Below are positions 7,890-16,381 of a stretch of 64,000 bases of DNA, one piece after another. Position 1 is the first letter of the stretch. Each line of letters starts with the position of its first letter. Both the position numbers and the translations under genes were made by a program. The DNA is taken from the NCBI GenBank assembly GCA_035689115.1, contig DASSMA010000066.1, positions 32,456-96,455 of the forward strand. The letters are read 5' to 3'. This DNA comes from JAHFUS01 sp035689115. Lineage in GTDB: Bacteria; Actinomycetota; Acidimicrobiia; Acidimicrobiales; GCA-2861595. Below the pieces are notes generated by a model that worked only from the letters and a program-made list of their open reading frames with translations, had not been told where the DNA came from and ran no database searches.

Positions 7890-10394
7890 ATGAGCGCCAA
7901 CGTCCCGGAAAAACCGTCGCTGGACGGGCTGGAGGAGCGCTGGTCGGCGCGCTGGGAGGAGGCGGGCACCTACCGCTTCGAGCGCGTCGGGCCCCGCTCC
8001 GAGGTCTTCTCGGTCGACACCCCGCCCCCCACCGTCTCCGGGTCGCTCCACGTGGGCCACGTCTTCTCGTACACCCACACCGACCTGGTGGCCCGCTTCC
8101 AGCGCATGCGGGGCAAGCAGGTGTACTACCCCATCGGCTGGGACGACAACGGGCTGCCCACCGAGCGGCGCGTCCAGAACTACTACGGCGTCCGCTGCGA
8201 CCCGTCGCTGCACTACGACCCCGACCTGGTGCCGCCCGGCTCGGCCGCCAAGCAGCAGGTCCCCGTCTCCCGGCCCAACTTCGTGGCGCTGTGCCACGCC
8301 CTCACGGCCGAGGACGAGCAGGCCTTCGAGCGCCTCTTCCGCCGCCTCGGGCTCTCCGTGGATTGGTCCACCACCTACACCACCATCGGCGCCGACGCCC
8401 AGCGCATCTCCCAGCTCGGCTTCCTGCGGCTCCTGGAGGAGGGGCACGCCTACCAGCGGGTCGCCCCCACGCTGTGGGACGTCGACTTCCAGACGGCCGT
8501 CGCCCAGGCCGAGCTGGAGGACCGGGAGACCGACGGGGCGTACCACCGCATCCGCTTCGACGACATCGAGATCGAGACCACCCGGCCCGAGCTCATCCCC
8601 GCGTGCGTCGCCCTCGTCGCCCACCCCGACGACGCCCGCTTCCGGCCCCGCTTCGGCACCACGGTCCGCACGCCGCTGTTCGGCGTCGAGGTCCCGGTCC
8701 TCGCCCATCCCCTGGCCGAGCCCGACAAGGGTTCGGGCATCGCCATGATCTGCACCTTCGGCGACGTCACCGACGTCGTGTGGTGGCGGGAGCTGGGCCT
8801 GCCCGTCCGCAGCATGCTGGGCCGCGACGGGCGCGTCCTTGCCACCCCGCCCGACGGCGTCCCCGACGGCGAGGCCTGGCAGGCGCTGGCCGGCGCCACC
8901 GCCAAGCAGGCCCGGGCCCGCATCGTCGAGCGCCTCCGGGAGGGCGGCGAGATGATCGGCGAGCCCCGCCCTATCCGCCACCCGGTCAAGTTCTTCGAGA
9001 AGGGCGACCGGCCGCTGGAGATCGTCACCAGCCGCCAGTGGTTCATCAACGTCCTGGAGCACAAGGACGACCTCAAGGCCCAGGGTCAGCGCCTGCGCTG
9101 GCACCCGCCGTTCATGGTCGCCCGCTACGAGAACTGGGTCGACGGCCTCAACAGCGACTGGCTGGTCAGCCGCCAGCGCTTCTTCGGCGTCCCCTTCCCC
9201 CTCTGGTACCAGGTCGGCGACGACGGCGAGCCCCGCTTCGACTCGCCCATCGTCCCCGACCACGACTCGCTGCCGATCGACCCGTCCACCGACGTCCCGC
9301 CCGGCTACACCGACGAGCAGCGCGACCGGCCGGGCGGCTTCACCGCCGACCCCGACGTGATGGACACGTGGGCCACGTCGTCGCTCACCCCCCAGATCGC
9401 CGGCCGCTGGAGCCTCGACGACGAGCTGTTCTCGATGGTCTTCCCGTTCGACGTCCGGCCCCAGGGCCACGACATCATCCGCACCTGGCTGTTCTCCACC
9501 GTCGTGCGCAGCTACCACCTGCACCGCGGCGCCCTGCCGTGGACCGACGCCGCCATCTCCGGGTGGATCCTCGACCCCGACCGCAAGAAGATGTCGAAGT
9601 CGAAGGGCAACGTCGTCACGCCCATCAAGCTGCTGGAGCAGTACGGCTCCGACGCCGTCCGCTACTGGGCGGCCAGCGGCCGGCCGGGCACCGACACCGC
9701 CTTCGACGAGAACCAGATGCGCAACGGCCGGCGCCTGGCCATCAAGGTCCTCAACGCGTCGAAGTTCGTCCTGTTCCTGCCCCGCACCGAGGGCGACGCG
9801 TCGCACCCCGTCGACCTGGCCCTGCTGGCCGGGCTGGCCCGGCTGGTCGACGACGCCACCGCCGCCTTCGACGGCTACGACTACGCCCGCCCCCTGGAGC
9901 GCACCGAGGCCTTCTTCTGGTCCTTCTGCGACGACTACCTGGAGCTGGTGAAGAACCGGGCCTACGGCGGCGGCGAGGGCGGCGGCTCGGCCATCGCCAC
10001 CCTGGAGGCGGCCCTGTCCACCTTCCTCCGGCTGCTGGCCCCGTTCCTGCCCTTCGTCACCGAGGAGGTCTGGTCGTGGTGGCAGGAGGGCTCGGTCCAC
10101 CGGGCCCCCTGGCCCACCGCTGCCGAGCTGGCCGGCGGCGGCGACCCGGCCGTCCTCGAGGTCGCCGGGGAGGTCCTCCGGGCCGTCCGCAAGGCCAAGA
10201 GCGAGGCCAAGCTCTCCCAGCGGGCGGCCGTCGACACCGTCGTCGTTCACGACACGCCGGCCCGGCTGGCCGCCCTGCGGGCCGCCGAGGCCGACCTGCG
10301 CGAGGCCGGCTCGGTCGCCGACCTCCGCACCGAGGAGGCAGAGGCGTTCTCGGTCGACGTCACGCTGGCCCCGCCCCCGGTCCCGAGTACATAG
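7890..10394 (+). CDS. valS: Valyl-tRNA synthetase; last codons supplied by a palindromic repeat
   Basis: 834-residue class I synthetase charging tRNA-Val. The HIGH-type motif is LHVGHVFSYTHTD and the KMSKS loop is KKMSKSKGNV; the DDNGLPTERRVQNYYG segment is typical of a ValRS subgroup found in some actinobacteria. ATG 7890 is preferred; an upstream extension to 7845 has no homology and runs into the cysS start. The C-terminus reads ...PPPVPST-stop, and its PST and TAG lie inside the 43-bp palindrome at 10382-10424. The original terminus has therefore probably been replaced by the element. Confidence 0.94.
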   Translation: MSANVPEKPSLDGLEERWSARWEEAGTYRFERVGPRSEVFSVDTPPPTVSGSLHVGHVFSYTHTDLVARFQRMRGKQVYYPIGWDDNGLPTERRVQNYYGVRCDPSLHYDPDLVPPGSAAKQQVPVSRPNFVALCHALTAEDEQAFERLFRRLGLSVDWSTTYTTIGADAQRISQLGFLRLLEEGHAYQRVAPTLWDVDFQTAVAQAELEDRETDGAYHRIRFDDIEIETTRPELIPACVALVAHPDDARFRPRFGTTVRTPLFGVEVPVLAHPLAEPDKGSGIAMICTFGDVTDVVWWRELGLPVRSMLGRDGRVLATPPDGVPDGEAWQALAGATAKQARARIVERLREGGEMIGEPRPIRHPVKFFEKGDRPLEIVTSRQWFINVLEHKDDLKAQGQRLRWHPPFMVARYENWVDGLNSDWLVSRQRFFGVPFPLWYQVGDDGEPRFDSPIVPDHDSLPIDPSTDVPPGYTDEQRDRPGGFTADPDVMDTWATSSLTPQIAGRWSLDDELFSMVFPFDVRPQGHDIIRTWLFSTVVRSYHLHRGALPWTDAAISGWILDPDRKKMSKSKGNVVTPIKLLEQYGSDAVRYWAASGRPGTDTAFDENQMRNGRRLAIKVLNASKFVLFLPRTEGDASHPVDLALLAGLARLVDDATAAFDGYDYARPLERTEAFFWSFCDDYLELVKNRAYGGGEGGGSAIATLEAALSTFLRLLAPFLPFVTEEVWSWWQEGSVHRAPWPTAAELAGGGDPAVLEVAGEVLRAVRKAKSEAKLSQRAAVDTVVVHDTPARLAALRAAEADLREAGSVADLRTEEAEAFSVDVTLAPPPVPST

Positions 10395-10424
10395 GGTGCG
10401 GAAACCGCACCCAATGTACTCGGG
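10382..10424. repeat. 43-bp palindromic repeat, copy 1
   Basis: Left arm CCCGAGTACATAGGGTGCGG (10382-10401), spacer AAA, right arm 10405-10424 with one mismatch (A at 10413 where the perfect complement would have T). The TAG at 10392-10394 is the stop codon of valS. It sits between two rightward genes, valS and mobA. The same element occurs at 46212-46254 and 52711-52753. Confidence 0.97.
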
Positions 10425-10464
10425 ATCCCCGGGTTCGGCGGGTGCGGGCGCTACGGTCGGACCC

Positions 10465-11049
10465 ATGGCAGCGCTCGCCGGGCTGGTGCTGGCCGGCGGC
10501 CGGGGCAGCCGGCTGGGGCGGCCCAAGGCCACCGTGGTGGTCCGTGGGCGCACCCTGGCCGAGCGGGCCGTCGAGCAGCTGGCGCGGCGGTGCGATCCGG
10601 TGGTCGTCGTGTCCCGCCCCGAGGTGCCGCTGCCGGCGCTGGGGGTGCGGGTGGTGCTGGACCGGCGGGGTGTGCGCGGGCCGATGAACGCCCTCATGAC
10701 CGGGCTCGAGGCGGTCGACACCGACGACGTGCTGGTGCTGGCCTGCGACATCCCCTTCGCCGGACCCGTGCTCGACCGGCTGGCGGCGGCCCCGCCGGGC
10801 CGCGCGGTTGCGGCCCGGGACGACCGCCTCCAGCCGCTGTGCGCCCGGTACCCCCGCCAGGCCGCCCTGGAGGCGTGTCGGAAGCTGTCGGCCCGCGGCG
10901 TGCGGCGGATGACGTCCCTCCTGCTGGCCCTCGACGTCGAGCCCGTACCCGTCGAGGGCGGCGAGCTGTTCAACCTGAACACCGCCGAGGACCTCGAGGC
11001 GGCCCGCCTCACGCCCGGGACGAGCGCCGCCCACACCACCGGACGCTAG
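10465..11049 (+). CDS. mobA: Molybdenum cofactor guanylyltransferase
   Basis: 194-residue nucleotidyltransferase that attaches GMP to molybdopterin to make the bis-MGD cofactor of formate dehydrogenases and related enzymes. The N-terminal GTP-binding signature LVLAGGRGSRLGRPKA is complete. LVLACDIPF and FNLNTAEDL match the family's metal-binding and C-terminal regions. ATG 10465 starts the conserved domain directly. An in-frame upstream GTG at 10396 would translate the palindrome and is unlikely. fdhD at 15541 belongs to the same biochemical theme, but no molybdoenzyme is present here. Confidence 0.9.
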   Translation: MAALAGLVLAGGRGSRLGRPKATVVVRGRTLAERAVEQLARRCDPVVVVSRPEVPLPALGVRVVLDRRGVRGPMNALMTGLEAVDTDDVLVLACDIPFAGPVLDRLAAAPPGRAVAARDDRLQPLCARYPRQAALEACRKLSARGVRRMTSLLLALDVEPVPVEGGELFNLNTAEDLEAARLTPGTSAAHTTGR

Positions 11050-11113
11050 CCAGGCGGGTGGCCGGCCCGCACCGGGACGGACGCACGGTTGCGGATGTCC
11101 CGGCGGCGGGAAG

Positions 11114-13492
11114 ATGGGCGGAGTGGGTGCGGTGTGGCTGCACATGCGCACCGACCTCCGGCGGCAGTGGCGGTCGTGGTCGGTGCTGGCGCTGCTCGTG
11201 GCGCTGTCCGGCGGCGCGGCCATCGCGCTGGCCGCCGGCGCCCGCCGCACGGACAGCGCCTACCAGCGCTTCCTGCACGCCCAGCGGGCGCCGGACCTGT
11301 ACGTCTACCTGACCGGCGGGCTGCACGACGACGGCCTGATCGGGCGGATGCCCGACGTCGTCGAGACGTCCACGGAGCAGCTCCTCGCCCCGACGCAGCC
11401 AGGCGTCGTACCGCTGGTCCTTCCCGGCGGTCGCCAGCCGCCGCTGAACCGGCCGAGGCTGCTCGCCGGCCGCCTGCCGCGCGCCGGCTCGGCCGACGAG
11501 ATCGCGGTCGGCTTCCTGTTCGCCCGGCAGCGCCACCTGCACGTCGGCAGCCGGCTCGTGCTGCACCTTCCACCCGGCGGTCCGGTACCCAGCGTCCCGA
11601 TGCACGTCGTCGGGATCGAGGCCCTCCCCGGCGAATTCCCGCCGATGAGCGCCGGAGCGCTGCCGGCGGCCTTCGTCTCGCCGGCCTTCGCTGGCGGCCC
11701 AACGGCACTTCCCCTGACGGGCGACGGTGCCGGCGAGCGAGTGAGCGTGCGGCTGCGCCACGGCGCCCGGGCCAGCCAGATGTTCGAGGCGAACCTCCAG
11801 CGGGCGGTCGCCGTTCCCGTCGGGACGTCCCTGCTCGCCACCCAGACGGCGCCGATCGAGCGGTCGTTCCATTTCCAGGCCATGGCGCTGTGGCTCACCG
11901 CCGCGGTCGTCGGACTGGTCGCCGCCCTCGTCCTGGCGCAGCTCCTCGCCAGACGGGCGGCCGTGGAGGCAACCGAGCTCGCCGTGTGGCGGGCCCTGGG
12001 GATGACGTCGGGCCAGCTGGCCGCCTCGTCGGCCGTGCGCGTCGGGGCCATGGCGGTCGCCGGCGCGGCGGGCGCCGCGCTGTTCAGTGTCCTGTCGTCG
12101 CCGCTCTTCCCCCTTGGCACGGTGAGGGCGGCGGAGCCCCGTCCCGGGCTGTCGGTCGACGTCCTGGCCGTGGGGTCCGGTGCCGCCGGGGCTGCCCTGC
12201 TCGTGACGGCGCTCGGCGTCGGCGTCGGCGTTCGCGTGCTGGCGGGGGCGGGCCGCCGGGCATCGGAGGCGGCCGCCGGCAACCGCCGGTCGCACCTCGT
12301 TCGAGCGGCGACGGACGCCGGACTTCCCCTCGTCCTCACGACCGGCCTCCGGCTGGCCCTCGAGCGGGGACGGGGTCGCACGGCCGTCCCGGTGCGAGCC
12401 ACCGTCCTGGCCGCTGCCGTGGCCATCGGTGCGTTGGCGACGGCCGCGACGTTCAGCTCCAGCCTCGGACGCCTGCTCGCCACCCCGTCGCTGTACGGGA
12501 TCACCTTCGACGCCCACGCCCGCCAGGTCGGCGACTTCGCCGACGCCCGGCCCGTCGCGGCCGCCCTGCGCAGGGACCGGGCCGTCGCCTCGGCCGTCGT
12601 CGCCGAGACCGGGGTCCCGATGACCTCGGGGCATACGAACTTCGACGCCCTGGCCCTCTTCGACGGCGGCCCACGGTCGGCGGTGGCGGTGGTCGGCGGC
12701 CGGCGGCCGGAACGCGCCGACGAGATCGCCCTCGGGGCGCAGACGCTCGCCGACCTGCATGTCCACCTCGGCCAGACCGTGCCGCTGGCGGTCCAGGGTG
12801 TCACCGGACCGAGGACGATGCGCGTCGTCGGCCAGGCTGTGCTCCCGGCGCTGAGCGAGCGGGAGCAGCTCGGACGAGGCGGCGTCGTCACGCGTGAGGG
12901 CCTGGACGCCTTCCTCGACGCGGCGCGGCCCGGCTTCGAGGCCCCGCCCCCCGGCGACGTCTTCGTGCGCTTCCGCCCCGGCGCCCCCCGTGCGCAGGCC
13001 ATCGCCCGCCTGCAGGACACCCTCGGCCGGTCCCTCGGCTTCACCATCCGGGAACCCGAGACGCCTACGGACGTCGTCAACTTCGGCGAGGTCCGCTCCC
13101 TCCCGCAGGTGCTGGCCGGGCTCACCGCCGTCGTCGGCGTGGTGACCCTCGCCTACCTCCTCGTCACCGTGACCAGACGCCGCCGCCGCGAGCTGGCTGT
13201 GCTCAAGTCGCTCGGCCTGGTCACGAGGCAGGTGTCCTGGGTGATCGGGTGGCAGGCCACGACGATCGTGCTCGCCGCCCTCCTGGTCGGCGTGCCCGCC
13301 GGCATCGTGGCGGGCTGGTGGGCATGGGGCCTCATCGCCGGGCAGGTCGGTGTCGTCGTGCGCCCGGCCGTGCCCTGGGCGGCGGTCGCGGTCCTCGTGG
13401 CGGGCGCCGTCGCTGTCGCCAACGCGGTCGCCGCCGGTCCGGCGCTGGCCGCCGCCCGCATCCGGCCGGCCGACGTCCTGCGTTCGGAGTGA
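11114..13492 (+). CDS. FtsX-like ABC transporter permease, no ATPase nearby
   Basis: 792-residue membrane protein with two FtsX-type repeats. The N-terminal segment (LALLVALSGGAAIALAAGARRTDSAY) is followed by a large extracytoplasmic domain. Transmembrane clusters near residues 260-420 are separated by a second extracytoplasmic domain from the C-terminal cluster (LTAVVGVVTLAYLLVTVTRR). RRRELAVLKSLGLVTRQV is the usual coupling loop after it, and VEATELAVWRALGMTSGQLA is its copy in the first half. Such permeases work with a MacB/LolD-type ATPase, but none is adjacent on either side. Substrate unknown; peptide, lipid or lipoprotein export are the family precedents. Confidence 0.85.
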   Translation: MGGVGAVWLHMRTDLRRQWRSWSVLALLVALSGGAAIALAAGARRTDSAYQRFLHAQRAPDLYVYLTGGLHDDGLIGRMPDVVETSTEQLLAPTQPGVVPLVLPGGRQPPLNRPRLLAGRLPRAGSADEIAVGFLFARQRHLHVGSRLVLHLPPGGPVPSVPMHVVGIEALPGEFPPMSAGALPAAFVSPAFAGGPTALPLTGDGAGERVSVRLRHGARASQMFEANLQRAVAVPVGTSLLATQTAPIERSFHFQAMALWLTAAVVGLVAALVLAQLLARRAAVEATELAVWRALGMTSGQLAASSAVRVGAMAVAGAAGAALFSVLSSPLFPLGTVRAAEPRPGLSVDVLAVGSGAAGAALLVTALGVGVGVRVLAGAGRRASEAAAGNRRSHLVRAATDAGLPLVLTTGLRLALERGRGRTAVPVRATVLAAAVAIGALATAATFSSSLGRLLATPSLYGITFDAHARQVGDFADARPVAAALRRDRAVASAVVAETGVPMTSGHTNFDALALFDGGPRSAVAVVGGRRPERADEIALGAQTLADLHVHLGQTVPLAVQGVTGPRTMRVVGQAVLPALSEREQLGRGGVVTREGLDAFLDAARPGFEAPPPGDVFVRFRPGAPRAQAIARLQDTLGRSLGFTIREPETPTDVVNFGEVRSLPQVLAGLTAVVGVVTLAYLLVTVTRRRRRELAVLKSLGLVTRQVSWVIGWQATTIVLAALLVGVPAGIVAGWWAWGLIAGQVGVVVRPAVPWAAVAVLVAGAVAVANAVAAGPALAAARIRPADVLRSE

Positions 13493-13494
13493 CC

Positions 13495-14007
13495 TCAGGC
13501 CGGCGGGCGCTCGGGCAGGTGGAGCCCCATGACGACGGCGTCCCACAGCTCCCCGCTGCGCCGCCGGTAGTGGCGCCGGAGGACGCCCTCCTCCACGAAG
13601 CCGAACGTGCGGTAGAGGGCGATGGCCGCCTCGTTGTGGGGCCACACCTGGAGGGCGGCCTTGTGGGCGCCGGCGCCGGCCGCCCAGTCCAGGCCGGCGC
13701 CCAGCAGGGCGCTGCCCACGCCCCGCCGGCGCCACTCCGGCGCCACGTGCATCCCGAGGTCGGCGACGCCGTAGGCCCGCACCGTCATCCCGAGCTGCCC
13801 GACCAGGTCGCCTCCGGCCTCGGCCACGAACTGCGCCTCGTGCGGGTCGTCGAGGGCGGCCAGCATGCGGGCCCGGTGGCGCTCCGGGTCCACCCGCTCG
13901 GTGGCGATCCAGCGGCCCTCGGCGGCCACGCGCTCCAGCAGCGCCAGCAGACCGGCCACGTCGGCCACCGCCGCCGGCCGGACGCGGTACGGGCGGTCGA
14001 TGGTCAG
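13495..14007 (-). CDS. GNAT family N-acetyltransferase
   Basis: About 170 residues. The acetyl-CoA binding signature is HVAPEWRRRGVGSALL, preceded by VGQLGMTVRAYGVADLGM and followed by ALQVWPHNEAAIALYRTFGF, the conserved motif B region. The open frame overlaps the stop of the upstream Rieske gene. No ATG or GTG lies at the domain boundary. A CTG (14005-14007) overlapping the upstream TGA, or an ATC just after it, is the likeliest translation start, so the exact 5' end is uncertain. Close similarity to RimI/PhnO-like acetyltransferases is general only; the acceptor is unknown. Confidence 0.85.
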   Translation of the reverse strand: MTIDRPYRVRPAAVADVAGLLALLERVAAEGRWIATERVDPERHRARMLAALDDPHEAQFVAEAGGDLVGQLGMTVRAYGVADLGMHVAPEWRRRGVGSALLGAGLDWAAGAGAHKAALQVWPHNEAAIALYRTFGFVEEGVLRRHYRRRSGELWDAVVMGLHLPERPPA

Positions 14008-14714
14008 TCGCGCACCACCACCACGAACGTGCGGGACTCCACCGGCTCGGGGCTCCACGGCGTGCCGTAGCTGAAGGTGACCTCGGCCTGCCCCGGCGCC
14101 CGGGCCGCCAGCCGGGCCACGTGCCGGGGCGGCTGGTCGGGAGCGAATCCCTCCGACACGATGGCGACGCCGCCCCCCGACACCGCAGAGCGCCACAGGT
14201 GGGCCGGCCGGGGAGTGGTGGCCAGGACGACCTCGTGCTGCTCGCCGACCCGGAGGTGCACCGTCTGCGGCCCGGCGGGGACGGGCTCGGGCTCGGGTGG
14301 CGGCGGCGGGGTGGCGACCACCCGGTGGGCAGCCTGGTCCCACCCGGGCGGCGGAGGCTCGGGGGCGTCGGCCACCCAGATCCACCCGTCGCGCTCCTCG
14401 GTGCGGTACACGGGCAGGTAGCCCGGCTTCAGGCGCACCAGCGACTCGGAGGAGGCGTCGCGGGTGGGGAGGACGTTCTCGCCGGTGTGGACGTCGTACA
14501 GGTAGAGGTGGCGGGCGCACCGCAGCTGGCCCTCCCAGAACGTGGCGCCCTCGAGCGGGGTGGCCTGGTGGGGGCACTCGGCCGAGAAGGCCACCGGCCG
14601 CCCGTCGGGGAGCCGGGCGACCAGCACGTCCGCCCGGCCCACCCGCACCACGTGGAAGTCGGGCTCCCCGGGCTCGCCGATGCGGCAGTCGTCGCTACGG
14701 ACGGCGGGCCGCAT
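14004..14714 (-). CDS. Rieske [2Fe-2S] protein with chagasin-like C-terminal domain
   Basis: 236 residues. Residues 20-110 form a Rieske ferredoxin domain with the cluster ligands C47-P-H49 (ECPHQATPLEG) and C66-A-R-H69 (LRCARHLYLYD). After a proline/glutamate-rich linker (PPPPPEPEPVPAG), residues about 150-236 look like the chagasin (I42) inhibitor fold: VGEQHEVVLATTP, WRSAVSGGGVAIVSEGF, PGQAEVTFSYGTPW and a closing strand TFVVVVRD. Start and upstream stop overlap (TGATG), so it is translationally coupled to the gene at 14714-15481. It is probably an electron carrier for an unidentified partner. No signal peptide is seen, so the inhibitor-like part is more likely a structural or binding module. 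Confidence 0.85.
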   Translation of the reverse strand: MRPAVRSDDCRIGEPGEPDFHVVRVGRADVLVARLPDGRPVAFSAECPHQATPLEGATFWEGQLRCARHLYLYDVHTGENVLPTRDASSESLVRLKPGYLPVYRTEERDGWIWVADAPEPPPPGWDQAAHRVVATPPPPPEPEPVPAGPQTVHLRVGEQHEVVLATTPRPAHLWRSAVSGGGVAIVSEGFAPDQPPRHVARLAARAPGQAEVTFSYGTPWSPEPVESRTFVVVVRD

Positions 14715-15481
14715 CACGGGAGGAGCGACCGCACCACTGGCACCCACGCGGCGGGCGGCGCCGCCGGGTGGAGCACCTCGTCGGCGCCCGGCGGGGGGCC
14801 GGCGCTGTCGGTGAGGGCGGCCACCGGGATGAACCGCCCGCAGGCCTCCGTGCGCAGCTCCATGATGAACTCCCGACCGCGGTCGCCGGTGGCGTCGACC
14901 ACGATGGCGCCGGGGATCAAGGCGCCGCAGCTGCTGGGCGGGAACTCCTCGAAGGTGCGGATCTCCATGCGGCAGTCGCCGAGGGCGGCACCGAGGGCCT
15001 CGGCCTGCTCCTGCTCGACGCCGACGGTGAGCACCAGGGCGGTGGGCAGCCCCGCCACCCGGCGGGCACCGCCCAGCTCCGCCGTCCAGTCGGCCTCCTG
15101 GAACGGGTTGTCGGAGAGGAACGTCTCCTCCCCCGCCTTGGCCTCCAGGGCCCGCTGCCCGGTGTCCGGGTCGGGCGCCCAGAGCGCCCACGACACCTGG
15201 CCGAGGGACAGCTCGGTGTAGGTGATGGGCTGGATGAGCGGGGGGTCGATGGCTACCCGCAACAGCCCCTTCGCCTCCAGGGCGGCGATCAGGTCGTCGA
15301 GCACCGGCGCCTCCTCCCGGGGCTCCTCGTTGCGCACGGCGATGACCTCGTCGGTCACCCGGTAAGCGGTGTGCCACCAGCCGTGGAGCATGAGGGCGTC
15401 GCCCTCGATGTGAAGCGTCGGGCCGAACCCCCGCTTCGCCCCCTGCCGCAAGAACCCGTCGATCACCGCTGCGTCGTCCAC
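14714..15481 (-). CDS. Conserved-looking protein with C-terminal receiver-like domain
   Basis: 255 residues, no known family recognised. Residues about 20-100 are mixed alpha/beta (FGPTLHIEGDALMLHGWWHT). From residue 147 the sequence follows the pattern of a response-regulator receiver: TALVLTVGVE, GAIVVDATGDRGREFI with Asp196 in the phospho-acceptor position, IPVAALTDS, and GADEVLHPAAPPAAW. The usual N-terminal acidic pair and the lysine near the end are not obvious, so phosphorylation is doubtful. First gene of a three-gene operon (receiver-like, Rieske, GNAT) joined by overlapping start and stop codons, divergent from fdhD. Confidence 0.6.
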   Translation of the reverse strand: MDDAAVIDGFLRQGAKRGFGPTLHIEGDALMLHGWWHTAYRVTDEVIAVRNEEPREEAPVLDDLIAALEAKGLLRVAIDPPLIQPITYTELSLGQVSWALWAPDPDTGQRALEAKAGEETFLSDNPFQEADWTAELGGARRVAGLPTALVLTVGVEQEQAEALGAALGDCRMEIRTFEEFPPSSCGALIPGAIVVDATGDRGREFIMELRTEACGRFIPVAALTDSAGPPPGADEVLHPAAPPAAWVPVVRSLLP

Positions 15482-15513
15482 GCTGGCAAAGGTATCCGGA
15501 CCCTCGCAGTTAT

Positions 15514-15538
15514 CGGAACCCGGGCCGCTACGGTTCCG
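15514..15538. promoter_or_regulatory. Inverted repeat immediately before fdhD
   Basis: CGGAACC (15514-15520) and GGTTCCG (15532-15538) are perfect inverted copies with an 11-nt spacer, ending two bases before the fdhD ATG. It covers the region where a ribosome-binding site would be. It could act as an operator or as a translation-blocking hairpin. No regulator can be assigned. Confidence 0.4.
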
Positions 15539-15540
15539 GG

Positions 15541-16332
15541 ATGGCGCGCGGCCGGACCGAGCAGGTGCTCGTCCGGCGCGGCTTGCGGGGCGTCGGGCCC
15601 GACGACGTCATCGTGGAGGAGCCCCTCGAGATCCGCCTCGACGGCCGGCTGGTGACCACCACCATGCGCACGCCCGGCCACGACTTCGAGCTGGCGACCG
15701 GCTTCCTGCACGCCGACGGGCTGCTGGGCGGGGCAGCCGTCCGGCAGGTGCGCTACTGCGCCACCGGCTCCGCCGTCGACACCGAGTTCAACGTGGTCGA
15801 GGTGGGCACCGACGGCGCCGCCCCGACGCCGGCACCCCGCCTGGTGGGAGGCACGTCGGCCTGCGGCCTGTGCGGCAGCCTGGCGATCGACGCCCTCACC
15901 GAGCGACTGGTCCCCCTCGCCGCCCCGGCCGCCCTCGACTCCGACGTCCTCGCCGGCCTCCCCGCCCGGGTGCGGCCCCTCCAGGCCCTGTTCGCCGCCA
16001 CCGGCTCGGTCCACGCCGCTGCCTCGTTCGACCCCCGCACGGGCGAGGTCGGCGTGGTGCGCGAGGACATCGGCCGCCACAACGCCGTCGACAAGGTGGT
16101 GGGCCGCCTGCTGCTCGACGGCCTCCTGCCGGCGGCCGGCGCCGGCCTGTTCGTGAGCGGCCGGGCGTCGTTCGAGATGGTGCAGAAGGCGTGGGCCGCC
16201 GGTTTCGGGCTGGTGGCGGCGGTGAGCGGCCCGTCGTCGCTGGCGGTGGCCACCGCCCGGCGGGCGAACATCACCCTCGTCGGCTTCCTCCGCGACGGAG
16301 GGATGAACGTCTACTCCCCCGCCCCCCTCTGA
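15541..16332 (+). CDS. fdhD: FdhD sulfurtransferase for formate dehydrogenase
   Basis: 263-residue sulfur carrier that passes sulfur from a cysteine desulfurase to the Mo-bis-MGD cofactor, needed for formate dehydrogenase activity. Family marks: TMRTPGHDFELATGFL, the active CxxC in TSACGLCGS, VREDIGRHNAVDKVVG and FVSGRASFEMVQKAW, and the end RDGGMNVYS. It fits functionally with mobA at 10465, but no formate dehydrogenase is in the window. It is divergent from the receiver-like gene, with an inverted repeat just before the ATG. It converges on the alcohol dehydrogenase across the hairpin at 16337-16381. Confidence 0.95.
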   Translation: MARGRTEQVLVRRGLRGVGPDDVIVEEPLEIRLDGRLVTTTMRTPGHDFELATGFLHADGLLGGAAVRQVRYCATGSAVDTEFNVVEVGTDGAAPTPAPRLVGGTSACGLCGSLAIDALTERLVPLAAPAALDSDVLAGLPARVRPLQALFAATGSVHAAASFDPRTGEVGVVREDIGRHNAVDKVVGRLLLDGLLPAAGAGLFVSGRASFEMVQKAWAAGFGLVAAVSGPSSLAVATARRANITLVGFLRDGGMNVYSPAPL

Positions 16333-16336
16333 CGCA

Positions 16337-16381
16337 CTGACATGCGAACCGCGGCGAATTTCGCCGCGGTTCGCATGTCAG
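16337..16381. terminator. 45-bp perfect hairpin at convergent gene ends
   Basis: Arms of 21 bp (16337-16357 and 16361-16381, starting CTGACATGCGAACC) are perfect complements around a 3-nt spacer ATT. The stop TGA of the leftward dehydrogenase lies inside the right arm, and the fdhD stop is five bases before the left arm. Presumably a bidirectional terminator. Its architecture matches the 43-bp repeat family, but the sequence differs. Confidence 0.85.

Noticed and set aside
10396..10464. N-terminal extension of mobA through the palindrome
   Set aside because: It would translate the repeat and has no homology; ATG 10465 begins the conserved nucleotidyltransferase domain directly.
7239..11039. 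Very long open frame on the minus strand opposite valS and mobA
   Set aside because: It is a third-position shadow of the real plus-strand genes: composition is repetitive Gly/Arg/Val/Glu and no family is recognised, while valS has all its motifs.
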